Assembly: GCA_034434835.1 (NCBI GenBank)
Contig: DAOTXX010000002.1
Span: 1 to 37,652 of the forward strand
Source of the DNA: JBGLNJ01 sp034434835
Lineage (GTDB): Bacteria > Chloroflexota > Anaerolineae > Fen-1058
Length of the DNA: 37,652 nt
Reading direction: 5' to 3'
Of the stretch, positions 1 through 8,051 are shown piece after piece. The notes beneath the pieces are model-generated. The model was not told where the DNA came from. It searched no databases and saw nothing but the letters and a program-made list of their open reading frames with translations. A program made the position numbers and the translations under genes. How positions within the stretch are numbered: position 1 is the first letter of the stretch; each line of letters starts with the position of its first letter.

Positions 1-164
1 CCAACTGCAACGCGACGAGAAAGCTGACCAGTTGCGGCGATTGATGTACAATTGTCTTGAGCATGGAGGAACCTCGACATCAGATAGGGTTGGAGCAAGC
101 CGCTATCTTACACCGAGAACGCTCGATGCTCAAATGAGCTCATTTTTGGCGAAAGTCCAGTTTT
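1..164. other. Unassigned sequence upstream of truncated acylase
   Basis: No gene can be supported here. The acylase reading frame that begins at the GTG at 165 can be followed back only to an in-frame TGA at 135-137. The +2 frame is open from the window edge to 463, but its translation does not look like the part of penicillin acylase that should precede position 165. It may be the edge of another element or of a rearranged segment; the window is too short on the left to decide. Confidence 0.4.
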
Positions 165-1262
165 GTGTACGCCGATGTGGACGGCAACATCGGCTATCAA
201 TCGCCCGGCCTCATTCCAATCCGAGCCAAAGGCAACGGTTCATTGCCGGTGCCTGGTTGGACCGGCGAGTACGAGTGGACCGGTTATATTCCATTCGACA
301 AACTGCCTTCCCGCTTCAATCCGAAAGAAGGTTTTATCGCCACAGCCAATCACGCCGTTGTGGACGACCGGTACCCGTATTTCATCTCGCGCGATTGGGA
401 TCGCGGCTATCGCGCTCAGCGCATCGTAGACATGATCCGCGCCAAAGACAAACTCTCGATTGACGACATCAAGGCGATTCACGGCGACAACTATTCTGTG
501 TTTGCCGATCAGTTGATGCCGTATCTCAAGGTGCTCAAAGCCAACACGTCCGTTCAAACAGCCGCGCTCAACGAACTGATCCAGTGGGATCGCTTCACCA
601 AGCGGGATAGCGTCGGCGCATCAGTGTTTGAGTCGCTGGTCTTGCATCTTGTCAACAACACCTTTGGCGATGATCTGGGCAAAGATTTGGCGGGCGATTA
701 CGTGAACGGCGGAGCCGTGCAGCGAGCGGCGATTGGCGCGGTGTTGGAGCGCCCCAGCGATCCGCTGTGGAACGATGTCGCCACGACCGACCGGGCCGAG
801 ACGCGCGACGACATTTTGCAGCGTGCGTTCGAGGACGCCTGCAAGGAGCTGGAATCGCGCCTGGGCGGCAATGTGGGCCAGTGGCAGTGGGGCAAGCTGC
901 ACACGGCGACTTTTCGCAACGGATCGCTGGGCAAGTCGGGCGTCTCGATCATCGAAGCTATCTTTAATCGCGGGCCAGTCGCCGCCGATGGCACCTCGAC
1001 GGCGGTCAACAACACCGGCTACAGTCCCAAGGCCGGTGAGCGTTACACCGTCGCCGGGGTGCCTTCGCAGCGGTACATTGCCGACCTGGCCGACTGGACG
1101 CGCTCGCTTTCGATGCACACCACCGGCCAATCGGGCCTGCCCTATCACAAGCACTATGACGACATGATCGATCCGTGGCGCAATATCCAGTACCATCCCA
1201 TGCTGTGGGCGCGTGCCGAGATTGAGAAAAACACCGAAGGTATGTTGACGTTGACGCCATAG
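165..1262 (+). pseudogene. Penicillin acylase (penicillin amidase) family, 3' remnant
   Basis: The 365-residue translation matches the C-terminal half of the beta chain of N-terminal-nucleophile hydrolases of the penicillin amidase family (S45). It opens with YADVDGNIGYQSPG, continues with a GW.G.YEW.G.IPF segment and an FIATANHAV segment typical of the substrate-pocket region, and ends near the family C-terminus with SGLPYHKHYDD. Whole enzymes are about 750-800 residues: signal peptide, alpha chain, spacer, then a beta chain starting with the catalytic Ser. All of that is missing, so no catalytic nucleophile is encoded. An in-frame TGA lies at 135-137, and no ribosome-binding site precedes the GTG at 165. 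A 2-nt deletion near 159 would explain why a typical VQNFVYAD junction is not continuous. A nonfunctional remnant is the likeliest reading; a gene continuing off the left edge with a frameshift remains possible. Confidence 0.7.
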
Positions 1263-1395
1263 TGATCAGTTACTCGGTGATCAGTTACTCGGTAATCAGT
1301 TACTCGGTGATCGGTTCTCAGTCAGCGGGTTACCCCATTACCGATCACCGATCACTGATCACTAACAACTGATCACTGATCACTGACAACTGTTC
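1263..1395. repeat. Heptamer-type tandem repeats in inverted arms
   Basis: The left arm (1263-1315) repeats a GTGATCAGTTACTCG-like unit. The right arm (1341-1392) is made of consecutive 7-mers such as GATCACT, AACAACT and GACAACT. The arms are roughly complementary, so this spacer can fold into a long imperfect hairpin. It lies between the acylase remnant and the tRNA-Ser promoter and contains no ORF. It is one of many such 7-bp-period arrays in the window. Confidence 0.85.
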
Positions 1396-1407
1396 ACCGC
1401 TCGCAGA

Positions 1408-1435
1408 TTGACTGATTGACTGATTCTGTTATAAT
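1408..1435 (+). promoter_or_regulatory. Promoter of tRNA-Ser
   Basis: The -35 box TTGACT (1408-1413) and the -10 box TATAAT (1430-1435) are separated by 16 bp. The -10 box ends 7 bp before the first tRNA base. The -35 box lies in a short GATTGACT tandem duplication, so the repeat-rich spacer supplies a core promoter element. Confidence 0.75.
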
Positions 1436-1442
1436 CCAAGCC

Positions 1443-1529
1443 GGAGAGGTCGCATAGTCCGGTCGAGTGCGCGCGACTCGAAATCGCGTGTGGAGCGATC
1501 CACCGTGGGTTCAAATCCCACCCTCTCCG
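1443..1529 (+). tRNA. tRNA-Ser (anticodon CGA)
   Basis: The sequence folds as a class II tRNA. The acceptor stem pairs GGAGAGG (1443-1449) with CCTCTCC (1522-1528), followed by discriminator G1529. The anticodon stem CGCGA/TCGCG closes the loop CTCGAAA, giving anticodon CGA, which reads UCG. The long variable arm is the hairpin GTGGA-GCGA-TCCAC, as expected for serine. The T arm is GTGGG-TTCAAAT-CCCAC. CCA is not encoded. A strong promoter lies just upstream and a hairpin terminator just downstream, so the gene is a single-gene transcription unit. Confidence 0.95.
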
Positions 1530-1534
1530 CAGCC

Positions 1535-1572
1535 GTGGCTGGTGGTTAAGGGTTAACCATCAGCCACATTTT
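1535..1572 (+). terminator. Intrinsic terminator of tRNA-Ser, built of 7-mer repeats
   Basis: A 15-bp stem (1535-1549 with 1553-1567, one G-T wobble) with a 3-nt loop is followed by ATTTT. The sequence can also be read as four consecutive 7-mers (GGCTGGT, GGTTAAG and so on), so the terminator belongs to the same repeat class as other spacers of the window. Confidence 0.7.
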
Positions 1573-1646
1573 GTGTCACGCGCTGATCTTACGCAAGCCG
1601 CGCGCTGCGCGTGAGCGTAGCGAAGGGACAGCTTTTGGGAAAACCT

Positions 1647-2888
1647 ATGGAACAAGAACTACAACGCCACTTTCGTCGCAACTTTTTGGCCAATACGGGC
1701 GACGTGATGTTTTGGATGTTCGGCTTTAGCTTCCTGTCGGCGGCGACCATCCTGCCCGTATATTTTTCGCATCTCTCGTCGTCTACGTTTCTGCTTGGGT
1801 TGATCCCGGCGATGCTCGACCTGGGCTGGTTCCTGCCGCAGCTCTTTGTCGCTCAACACGTGGAACGACTGCCGCGCAAGAAACCGCTCGTCGCGCTGTT
1901 GGGCTTGATCGAGCGGTTGCCGTTTTTGTTGATGGCAGGCGGCGCGTTATGGTTCGCCCGGTTACCGGAGGCGACGGCGGTCACGTTCTTTTTCATCCTG
2001 ATCACCATCCGCGCGCTGGCGAGCGGCCTGGTCGCTACGCCCTGGCAAGAGTTTATCGCCAAAGTCATCCCGGTCCAATGGCGCGGGCGATTTTTTGGCA
2101 TCGCCCACGCGCTGGGCGGCGCGCTCGGCTTGATCGGCTCGGCCATCGCCACGCTGATCCTGGCGCAATTCCCGTATCCGACTAACTTTGCAGTGTGTTT
2201 CCTGATCGGGTTTTCGTTCACGACGCTTTCGTGGCTGGGGATCTTGTTCACCATCGAACCCGCGCAACCAGCGTCACCTCCGACCAACACGGCAATTTAC
2301 CGCCAGCGCCTCTTGACCATCGTGCGCCAGGATCACAATTTCCGCCGATACATTCTGAGCCGGGGGTTGGGCTATCTGGGAGGAATGGCCTCCGGGTTCT
2401 TTGCGGTGTACGCGGTGCAGCGTTTTCATCTGAGCGACGCGCAGGCGGCGATCTTTACCGCTATTCTGTCGGCAGCGGGGATGTTGAGCAACGTGCTGTG
2501 GGGATGGATGGGCGATCGGCGCGGGCACAAGCTGGTGATGGAATGTTCGACTGCCGTGTGGGCGCTGGCTCTGGTGATCGCGCTCGTCGCGCAATCCATC
2601 TGGGTCTATTATGCCGTGTTCGTGTTGATCGGCGCGGCGAACGCAGGCTTTATCCTCTCTGATCTCTCTATCGTCATGGAGTTTGGGCCAGAGGCGCAGC
2701 GGCCCACGTACATCGGCCTGGCGCGCACGTTGTCTGCGCCGTTCCTTTTTATCGCGCCGCTCATCGGCGGCGCTGTGGCGCAGGTATGGGGATATTCATG
2801 GATGTTTGTGCTCGCGTTCATGCTCACGCTCGCCAGCCTGGCGCTGCTGCGCTTGCGCGTGATCGAGCCAAGAGGTCGAAAAAGGTAA
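1647..2888 (+). CDS. MFS transporter
   Basis: This 413-residue, very hydrophobic protein has about twelve membrane segments and belongs to the major facilitator superfamily. The loop between helices 2 and 3 carries the basic pattern RLPRKKP, and the equivalent loop of the second half has GWMGDRRGHK, close to the classical MFS motif A. A charged linker near residue 215-235 separates the two halves. The ATG at 1647 is preferred because GGGA lies 6 nt upstream; a GTG at 1611 would add 12 residues encoded in repeat-like sequence. The substrate cannot be predicted. The gene stands alone, and its 3' end converges with the htrA-like gene across a hairpin-rich spacer. Confidence 0.85.
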   Translation: MEQELQRHFRRNFLANTGDVMFWMFGFSFLSAATILPVYFSHLSSSTFLLGLIPAMLDLGWFLPQLFVAQHVERLPRKKPLVALLGLIERLPFLLMAGGALWFARLPEATAVTFFFILITIRALASGLVATPWQEFIAKVIPVQWRGRFFGIAHALGGALGLIGSAIATLILAQFPYPTNFAVCFLIGFSFTTLSWLGILFTIEPAQPASPPTNTAIYRQRLLTIVRQDHNFRRYILSRGLGYLGGMASGFFAVYAVQRFHLSDAQAAIFTAILSAAGMLSNVLWGWMGDRRGHKLVMECSTAVWALALVIALVAQSIWVYYAVFVLIGAANAGFILSDLSIVMEFGPEAQRPTYIGLARTLSAPFLFIAPLIGGAVAQVWGYSWMFVLAFMLTLASLALLRLRVIEPRGRKR

Positions 2889-3210
2889 CTGCTCAGCCTG
2901 TTCGCCGCGAAATTCATTTCGCGGCTGCTACGTCAGGCTTGCTGAAGCAGGCCGGTCTCAACTGGCTTCAGCCAGTTTCCAGTATCAGCGGGATGATTCA
3001 TCATCCCGCCGGGTGCGGGCTGAACAGTCACCGAAAAAACAGATAGACGCTGCACATGGTCACAAATTGCGATTCTTCTGATGACCAAAGACCAAAGACG
3101 AAGGACGACTTTCGTCTTTGGTCATGATAAAAGCGCATGTTGTGCCCACGCAAGATAGCGGGCAAGCAGCGGAGCCAGGTTCCGCTGCTTGCCCGCTCTA
3201 TCTCCTGTCT
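2889..3210. repeat. Hairpin-rich spacer between convergent genes
   Basis: No gene is seen in these 322 bases. Perfect inverted repeats follow one another: CCGCGAAAT/ATTTCGCGG (2905-2924, 9 bp), GCTGAAGC/GCTTCAGC (2941-2972, 8 bp), GCGGGATGA/TCATCCCGC (2988-3009, 9 bp), a 13-bp stem at 3090-3102/3111-3123 built on GACCAAA 7-mers, and a 17-bp stem at 3157-3173/3181-3197. None has a long T-run, so they are only possible bidirectional terminators or 3'-end stabilisers for the MFS gene and the htrA-like gene. Confidence 0.8.
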
Positions 3211-4491
3211 CTATCGCGTCGTCGGTCGTTCGCCCAGAGTGACCACAATGTCTTTTTGCTGCCCATCGCGCAGCACGGTCAGCGTGATCTTGTCGCCCGG
3301 CCGCTTGGACGTGAACAGGTAATCAATGATGGCATCCATCGCTGTGACGCCCTTGCCGTCCACCGCGATGATGATGTCACCGCCCACGTTGACCTGAGCG
3401 CCATCAATGGTCACCTCACGAGTGCTGCCCTGAACGCCCGCTCGATCGGACGGCCCGCCCTTGACGACCTCGCTCACCAGCACGCCCCGCATATCCTCCG
3501 GCAGGCTCATCGCGCGCGCCAGGTCTGGCGTGAGGCTGCCGCCCGAAATGCCCAGGTAGGCATAGGTGAACCTGCCGTCCTTGATCAGCGCGGGCACGAC
3601 GCGCTTGACCACGTTGACTGGCACCGCAAAGCCCACGCCCGAAGACGAGCGGCTATCCGACACGATCATGGTGTTGACGCCGATCACACGCCCGTACTTG
3701 TCGAGCAGCGGCCCACCCGAGTTGCCTGGATTGATCGCCGCATCGGTCTGGATCACCTGGGGGATGGAAAAGCGGCTGGCGCTCGACTGGATGGTACGCC
3801 CCAGCGCGCTGATGAGGCCGCCCGTCAGCGTCCACTCCTGCCCGAATGGATTGCCGATGGCAAACACTTGCTGGCCGACGATCAGTGCGGACGAATCGCC
3901 CAACTCGACTGGCTGGAGCAGTGACGATTTAACATCCACCTTGATCACGGCCAAGTCGCTATCGGGATCCGTCCCAACCACTTGGGCAGACACCGTCGTG
4001 CCGTCAATGAACTTGACCTCGACCTTGTCCGCATCCTCCACGACATGATTGTTCGTCACGATGTGGCCGTCTTTATCCATCACAAACCCCGAGCCGCTAC
4101 CTCGCTGCGGAATGTTTGGAATGTCGGGAAACTGTGGCATGTTCGGAATTTGCGGGCGCTGCTGCCCGGTTGGCAAATTGCTCACGACGCGGATGTACAC
4201 GACCGACGGGCTGACATTGCGATAGACTTGAATCGCCAGCCGCTCAATGTCGCTCGCGTCAGACGGAACCGGAACAAGAGTCGGCGTCGGCGGTGGCGTG
4301 ATCTGGGGCGCTGGCTGCGCAGCAGGCTGCCCTGCAATCGCGCTCACTGGCGCAACCGTTGCGATCTTGAACCCGCTCAGGTACTTTTGAACGTACGGCG
4401 CGGCGACGACTCCGCCCACGCACCCGACCACAAGCACCAAGACCAGCACGAGCGTGATCACCGAACCCAGTAAAACTGATTTAGCTTTCAT
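3211..4491 (-). CDS. HtrA/DegP-type serine protease with PDZ domain
   Basis: This 426-residue trypsin-like protease probably degrades or processes misfolded proteins outside the membrane. Residues 5-30 form a single hydrophobic anchor or signal, followed by a Pro/Ala/Thr-rich linker (about 50-75). The protease domain spans about 80-300, with catalytic His149 (TNNHVV), Asp179 (DSDLAVIKV) and Ser258 (NPGNSGGPL). A single C-terminal PDZ domain (about 310-420) contains YLGI and GDIIIAVDG. Length and layout fit one-PDZ HtrA proteins. The start is well supported by GAGGAGGG 4 nt upstream. The region before the gene holds a short GCTGATA-type repeat. acpS lies 133 bp upstream on the same strand. Confidence 0.95.
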   Translation of the reverse strand: MKAKSVLLGSVITLVLVLVLVVGCVGGVVAAPYVQKYLSGFKIATVAPVSAIAGQPAAQPAPQITPPPTPTLVPVPSDASDIERLAIQVYRNVSPSVVYIRVVSNLPTGQQRPQIPNMPQFPDIPNIPQRGSGSGFVMDKDGHIVTNNHVVEDADKVEVKFIDGTTVSAQVVGTDPDSDLAVIKVDVKSSLLQPVELGDSSALIVGQQVFAIGNPFGQEWTLTGGLISALGRTIQSSASRFSIPQVIQTDAAINPGNSGGPLLDKYGRVIGVNTMIVSDSRSSSGVGFAVPVNVVKRVVPALIKDGRFTYAYLGISGGSLTPDLARAMSLPEDMRGVLVSEVVKGGPSDRAGVQGSTREVTIDGAQVNVGGDIIIAVDGKGVTAMDAIIDYLFTSKRPGDKITLTVLRDGQQKDIVVTLGERPTTR

Positions 4492-4624
4492 TGTACCCTC
4501 CTCATTGGCCGATGGCTGATAGCTTTTGGGGCAGTGTAAAGAATAGATCGGTTGAGTGAGAGGCAGATTAGAGGAAGGCTAGAGGCAGGTTAACACCTGA
4601 CTGCTGTGGAGCATCGGCGGTCGG

Positions 4625-4999
4625 TTATTGCGCCACGACAAACGCAATTGCGTACTCGCGCTCGTGGCTCAAGCTGATGGCCCATTCCTTCAGGCCTAAC
4701 TGCTGCGCCCGCTCGGCGGCTCGCCCCGAAAGGACGACGACCGGCTTGCCAAGCGGGTCGCGCAGCGTTTCCACTTCCTGGAACTTGACCCCCAGCGGCG
4801 ACATTACACGCACACCTACGCCCAGCGCCTTGGCTACCGCTTCCTTGGCGGCAAAGCGGGCGGCCAGCTCGTGCGCAAAGCCGCGCGACGCGGCGACCTC
4901 GCGCGGAGTAAAGACCCGCTCGACAAAGCGCGATCCAAAGCGTTTCAGCGCGCTTTCCAACCGGGGGATATAGACCAGATCAACACCGGTAGTGATCAA
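4625..4999 (-). CDS. acpS: Holo-[acyl-carrier-protein] synthase
   Basis: AcpS transfers the 4'-phosphopantetheine group of CoA to a serine of apo-ACP, activating it for fatty-acid synthesis. The 124-residue length is typical. The magnesium-binding Asp7 lies in GVDLVYIPR and Glu53 in RFAAKEAVAKALG, the two family signatures; the C-terminus has the usual SLSHE...A.A.V pattern. The start is ATG at 4997-4999. The gene lies between the M16B gene and the htrA-like gene on the same strand. The spacer to the M16B gene is an inverted repeat of 7-mer type. Confidence 0.93.
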   Translation of the reverse strand: MITTGVDLVYIPRLESALKRFGSRFVERVFTPREVAASRGFAHELAARFAAKEAVAKALGVGVRVMSPLGVKFQEVETLRDPLGKPVVVLSGRAAERAQQLGLKEWAISLSHEREYAIAFVVAQ

Positions 5000-5060
5000 T
5001 TCTCAAATACCAATTATCAATTGCCCAATCCTTTGAGAATTGACAATTGATCATTGACCA
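5000..5060. repeat. Heptamer-type inverted repeat
   Basis: AATTCTCAAA at the left and TTTGAGAATT near 5033-5042 are complementary. Around them run 7-mer-like units such as CAATTGA, TCATTGA and CCATTAC. The repeat fills the whole spacer between the M16B stop codon and the acpS start codon. Confidence 0.7.
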
Positions 5061-6326
5061 TTACTCTTGTGGTCCTGCCACAGCGAGCGCGTAGCAATCG
5101 GGGTCAAGATATTTTTGCGCGGCGGCCTGGATGCGCCTGGGCGTGATGGCGTTGATCAGGTCCGTGTAGCGCTGCAGGTAATCGAGGCCGAGGTTGTAAA
5201 GCTCCATGTCCACCAGGATGCCCGCGACGCCGTCGTTCGTTTCGAGCCGCAGGGGAAGTGAGCCGGTCACAAAGGCTTTGTTGTCGGCCTGCTCTTTGCT
5301 ACCCACGAGCCTGGTGCAGATGCGGCGAATCTCGCTCCGCATCGCCTCAACCGCTCGCTCGACGTTGACCGGGTTCACGCCGGCGGCGAGCAGCCACGGC
5401 CCCGGCCCCAATCCGCCTTCGACGCGGCTGTACGAATAATAAGCCAGGCCGAGCCTGTCGCGCACATTTTCGCCCAGGCGGCCCATCAAACCGAACACGC
5501 CCAGGATCGTGTTGCACAGCGCCACGTCGAGGTAATCCGGCTCGGCCCGCGCCGGGCCGACAAAGCCTAACAGAATGTCGCTTTGTGTTTTCCCCGGGAC
5601 CGGGACGAATTCGTAGCGTGTCTGGTCCAACCTGGATACGGGCGGAAGCGATTCACGGTGATTCTCGACGCCGCGCCAATCGCCGAACGCGCGCTCCCAC
5701 ATCTCAAAAGCAGCTTCTGCCTTGACCGCGCCGACGATACTGACGATCATGCCCTGGGAGCCAAAGTGAGCGCGGTAAAAGCTTTCCAGATCATCTCGCC
5801 CGATCGCCCGGACGGTCTCGATGTAACCGCTCGTGCTGCGTCCATACGGGTGATCGGCCGGATAGAGCAACTTGCGAAAGGTCAGCCCGGCCATGCGCCG
5901 GGTGTCGTGCGCACGCTCTTCGAGATCGGTGAGGATTTCGCCGCGTTCCTTTTCGACTTCGGCCGCCGGGAAGGTGGGATGCCGAAGCACATCGGCCAGA
6001 ATGTCTATCACGATCGGCAGGTCTTCGGCGAGCGATTTGGCCCCAAAGCCGGTCGTGTTGAGTCCACCGCTCACGTCCACCGAAGCGCCGATGGATTCGA
6101 TCTCTTCGTAAATCTGCTGGAACGTGCGGCGATCGGTTCCGCGCATCAAGCACGCGGCAGTGAATGAAGCCAGTCCAGCTTGCTCCGCAGGATCGTCCAC
6201 GCCGCCCACACGAAGCAGCCCATCCACCACAACCGACGGGCTGGAGAAATTCTCGCGCACCAGCACGATCATGCCGTTCGGAAACTCGCGGCGGAAAATG
6301 TCTTGAGGTCCGGGAATGGATGTCAT
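5061..6326 (-). CDS. M16 peptidase-like protein without zinc motif
   Basis: This 421-residue protein has the two-domain M16 (pitrilysin/processing peptidase) fold by sequence, including the N-terminal FPNGMIVLVREN segment and the C-terminal FVTGSLPLRLETNDG segment, where the R..Y region usually lies. Where active M16 proteins carry HxxEH (about residues 50-62) it has GLASFTAACLMRG, so the zinc ligands are absent. Paired M16 genes encode an active and an inactive subunit that form a closed chamber, and the active partner is the gene at 6646-7977. It is inferred to be the noncatalytic subunit. The start ATG overlaps nothing and lies 14 bp after the HicB stop. Confidence 0.9.
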   Translation of the reverse strand: MTSIPGPQDIFRREFPNGMIVLVRENFSSPSVVVDGLLRVGGVDDPAEQAGLASFTAACLMRGTDRRTFQQIYEEIESIGASVDVSGGLNTTGFGAKSLAEDLPIVIDILADVLRHPTFPAAEVEKERGEILTDLEERAHDTRRMAGLTFRKLLYPADHPYGRSTSGYIETVRAIGRDDLESFYRAHFGSQGMIVSIVGAVKAEAAFEMWERAFGDWRGVENHRESLPPVSRLDQTRYEFVPVPGKTQSDILLGFVGPARAEPDYLDVALCNTILGVFGLMGRLGENVRDRLGLAYYSYSRVEGGLGPGPWLLAAGVNPVNVERAVEAMRSEIRRICTRLVGSKEQADNKAFVTGSLPLRLETNDGVAGILVDMELYNLGLDYLQRYTDLINAITPRRIQAAAQKYLDPDCYALAVAGPQE

Positions 6327-6340
6327 GACGAGTCCTTTAA

Positions 6341-6502
6341 TTACAGCAGCTCCAATGGTTCGAGGTAAAGTTCAGCCGCTTCTTCAATGTTTTTCAGGGC
6401 TTCTTCTACTGTGTCACCTTCACTGATACACCCGGGCAAGGAAGGGATATAGACCGTGAAGCCGCCCTCATCGCTAGGTTCAAGCACGACCTTGAAACGC
6501 AC
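6341..6502 (-). CDS. HicB-family protein, solitary
   Basis: This 53-residue protein has the HicB partial-RNase-H fold pattern: a beta hairpin with VVLEPSDEGGFTVYIPSLPGC, then a TVEEALKNIEEAAELYLEP helix. HicB proteins are antitoxins of HicA mRNA interferases, but no HicA ORF lies on either side and the C-terminal DNA-binding domain of longer HicBs is absent. The GTG at 6500-6502 is preferred because AGGAGAGG lies about 6 nt upstream; an ATG at 6524-6526 adds eight residues. It sits between the two M16 peptidase genes on the same strand, so it is probably co-transcribed with them. Orphan HicB-like proteins are common and their role is unclear. Confidence 0.8.
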   Translation of the reverse strand: MRFKVVLEPSDEGGFTVYIPSLPGCISEGDTVEEALKNIEEAAELYLEPLELL

Positions 6503-6645
6503 GGCGTCCTCTCCTTTCGCGCACAAACGGATTCTGATTTTGCAACACCACCGTCATCGTTCTTCTATGCTATCGCGGCGCAACTGCTATGAATGAAAAC
6601 AGAACATTGCCGAACACCTCGCGCCCGGCGTCCAAGAGGGCCACC

Positions 6646-7977
6646 CTACGCTTGGGGGACGTACCACCCGACCGTGCGATTGCTCCTGGTCAGGTACGTT
6701 TTGGCAACGCGCTGCACATCGTCCACCGTGACAGCGGCCAACCGGTCAAGGTATGACTCGAACCAGGTGTAATCGGCAAAGACTTCGGAAAAGCCGTACC
6801 AGAAGCCTTGATTCGTCACCGACTCGCTGCCATAGGCGAATTGCGCTTTGGCCTGCTTGATCGCTTTGGCGACCTCGCCCTCGGTGACCAGCTCGCTCAC
6901 CGCGCGGGCCAGCTCGGCATCGAGCGCAGCTTCGACTTCGGCGGGTGTATGGCCGGTGCGGACGGTCGCCGAGATGCTGTAGAGGAACGGGTCCACCGTC
7001 GTGCCCAGCCCGCCGGAGACGTCCGCCGCCAGTTCAGTGTTCACCAAAGCCTTGTAGAGCCGCGAACTGGCGTTCGTCGTGCCGCCGCCGAATAGAGCCA
7101 GCGACGACGCGCCGGTCAGGATCGCATCCAGCACCACCAATGCCGGGAAATCGGGATGCACAGCGTTAGGAGCGCGATAGGCTACTTCAAGATAGGCTGT
7201 GGTTTCCGGTCCCTCCACGATCACGCGCCGCTCGCCTTTTTGAGGGGGTTCTTCGCGGCGGATCATTGTCGGGGGCGGCCCCGGCTTGCTCTTGCCGAAC
7301 GCAGCCTGAATCTTTTTGAGCATGTCGTCAGCTTTGAAATCCCCCACGGCCACAGCGACGGCATTGTTCGGCGCGTAATAGGTCTTGTAATGCTGAAAGA
7401 GTTGATCGCGCGTCATCGTTTGCAGGTCGCACAGATCGCCGATGACCTCGTGATGATAACCGTGGACGCGAAAGGCGGCCGCCTGCACTTCTTCCGCCAG
7501 CAAAAAGGTCGGGCTGTTTTCGTTGCCCTGTCGCTCGCTGATGATGACGGTGCGCTCCGATTCGACCTCTTTCGGATCGAACACGGCGTTCACCATCCGA
7601 TCAGACTCGATCCGAAACGCCAGGTCAAAGCGATCGGCCGGCAGCGTCTCAAAATACGTTGTAAAGTCGAGCCAGGTAAAGCCGTTCCACGTACCGCCCT
7701 CGCGCGAGATCAGGCGATCCAGTTCGCGCTTGGGAAATTGCGGCGTGCCCTTGAAGAGCATGTGCTCGACCCAATGGCTGATGCCGGTGATGCCGGCCCG
7801 CTCGAGGCGGGAGCCGACCTTGTACCAGCACCAGAACGTTGCGACGGGCGCGTGATGCATCTCGCGCACGATCACCGTCAGGCCGTTGTCCAACACGGCC
7901 TTGAGCGTCCCGTTGCGAGCCAGAATCTTTGGGCGACGAGTTGGCGATTTTTTTCGAGAGGCAAACGATGATGGCAT
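6646..7977 (-). CDS. M16 zinc metallopeptidase, catalytic subunit
   Basis: This 443-residue member of peptidase family M16 has zinc-binding HWVEH at residues 68-72 (His68, Glu71, His72) and the downstream third ligand region VESERTVIISERQGNE. A C-terminal half follows with the typical GG.GSRLY-like segment (here NASSRLYKALVNTELA). AGGAGATGAT precedes the ATG. It should form a heterodimer with the zinc-less M16 protein downstream and degrade peptides. There is no signal peptide: the N-terminus is basic (RKKSPTRRPK), so location is uncertain. Confidence 0.93.
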   Translation of the reverse strand: MPSSFASRKKSPTRRPKILARNGTLKAVLDNGLTVIVREMHHAPVATFWCWYKVGSRLERAGITGISHWVEHMLFKGTPQFPKRELDRLISREGGTWNGFTWLDFTTYFETLPADRFDLAFRIESDRMVNAVFDPKEVESERTVIISERQGNENSPTFLLAEEVQAAAFRVHGYHHEVIGDLCDLQTMTRDQLFQHYKTYYAPNNAVAVAVGDFKADDMLKKIQAAFGKSKPGPPPTMIRREEPPQKGERRVIVEGPETTAYLEVAYRAPNAVHPDFPALVVLDAILTGASSLALFGGGTTNASSRLYKALVNTELAADVSGGLGTTVDPFLYSISATVRTGHTPAEVEAALDAELARAVSELVTEGEVAKAIKQAKAQFAYGSESVTNQGFWYGFSEVFADYTWFESYLDRLAAVTVDDVQRVAKTYLTRSNRTVGWYVPQA

Positions 7978-8051
7978 ATCATCTCCTGGGGCGGGATTGG
8001 GCGCAATTATAGCACGGAAAAGAAATGGGGCGGCAAGTCAGTGGTCAACAC

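Noticed and set aside
141..158. Copy of the IS end seen at 36302
   Set aside because: The sequence resembles the 14-bp arm with mismatches, but its orientation does not fit an IS end bordering the acylase remnant.
1263..1395. CRISPR-like array
   Set aside because: Units are 7-15 bp, contiguous and degenerate, without unique 30-40 bp spacers or cas genes nearby.
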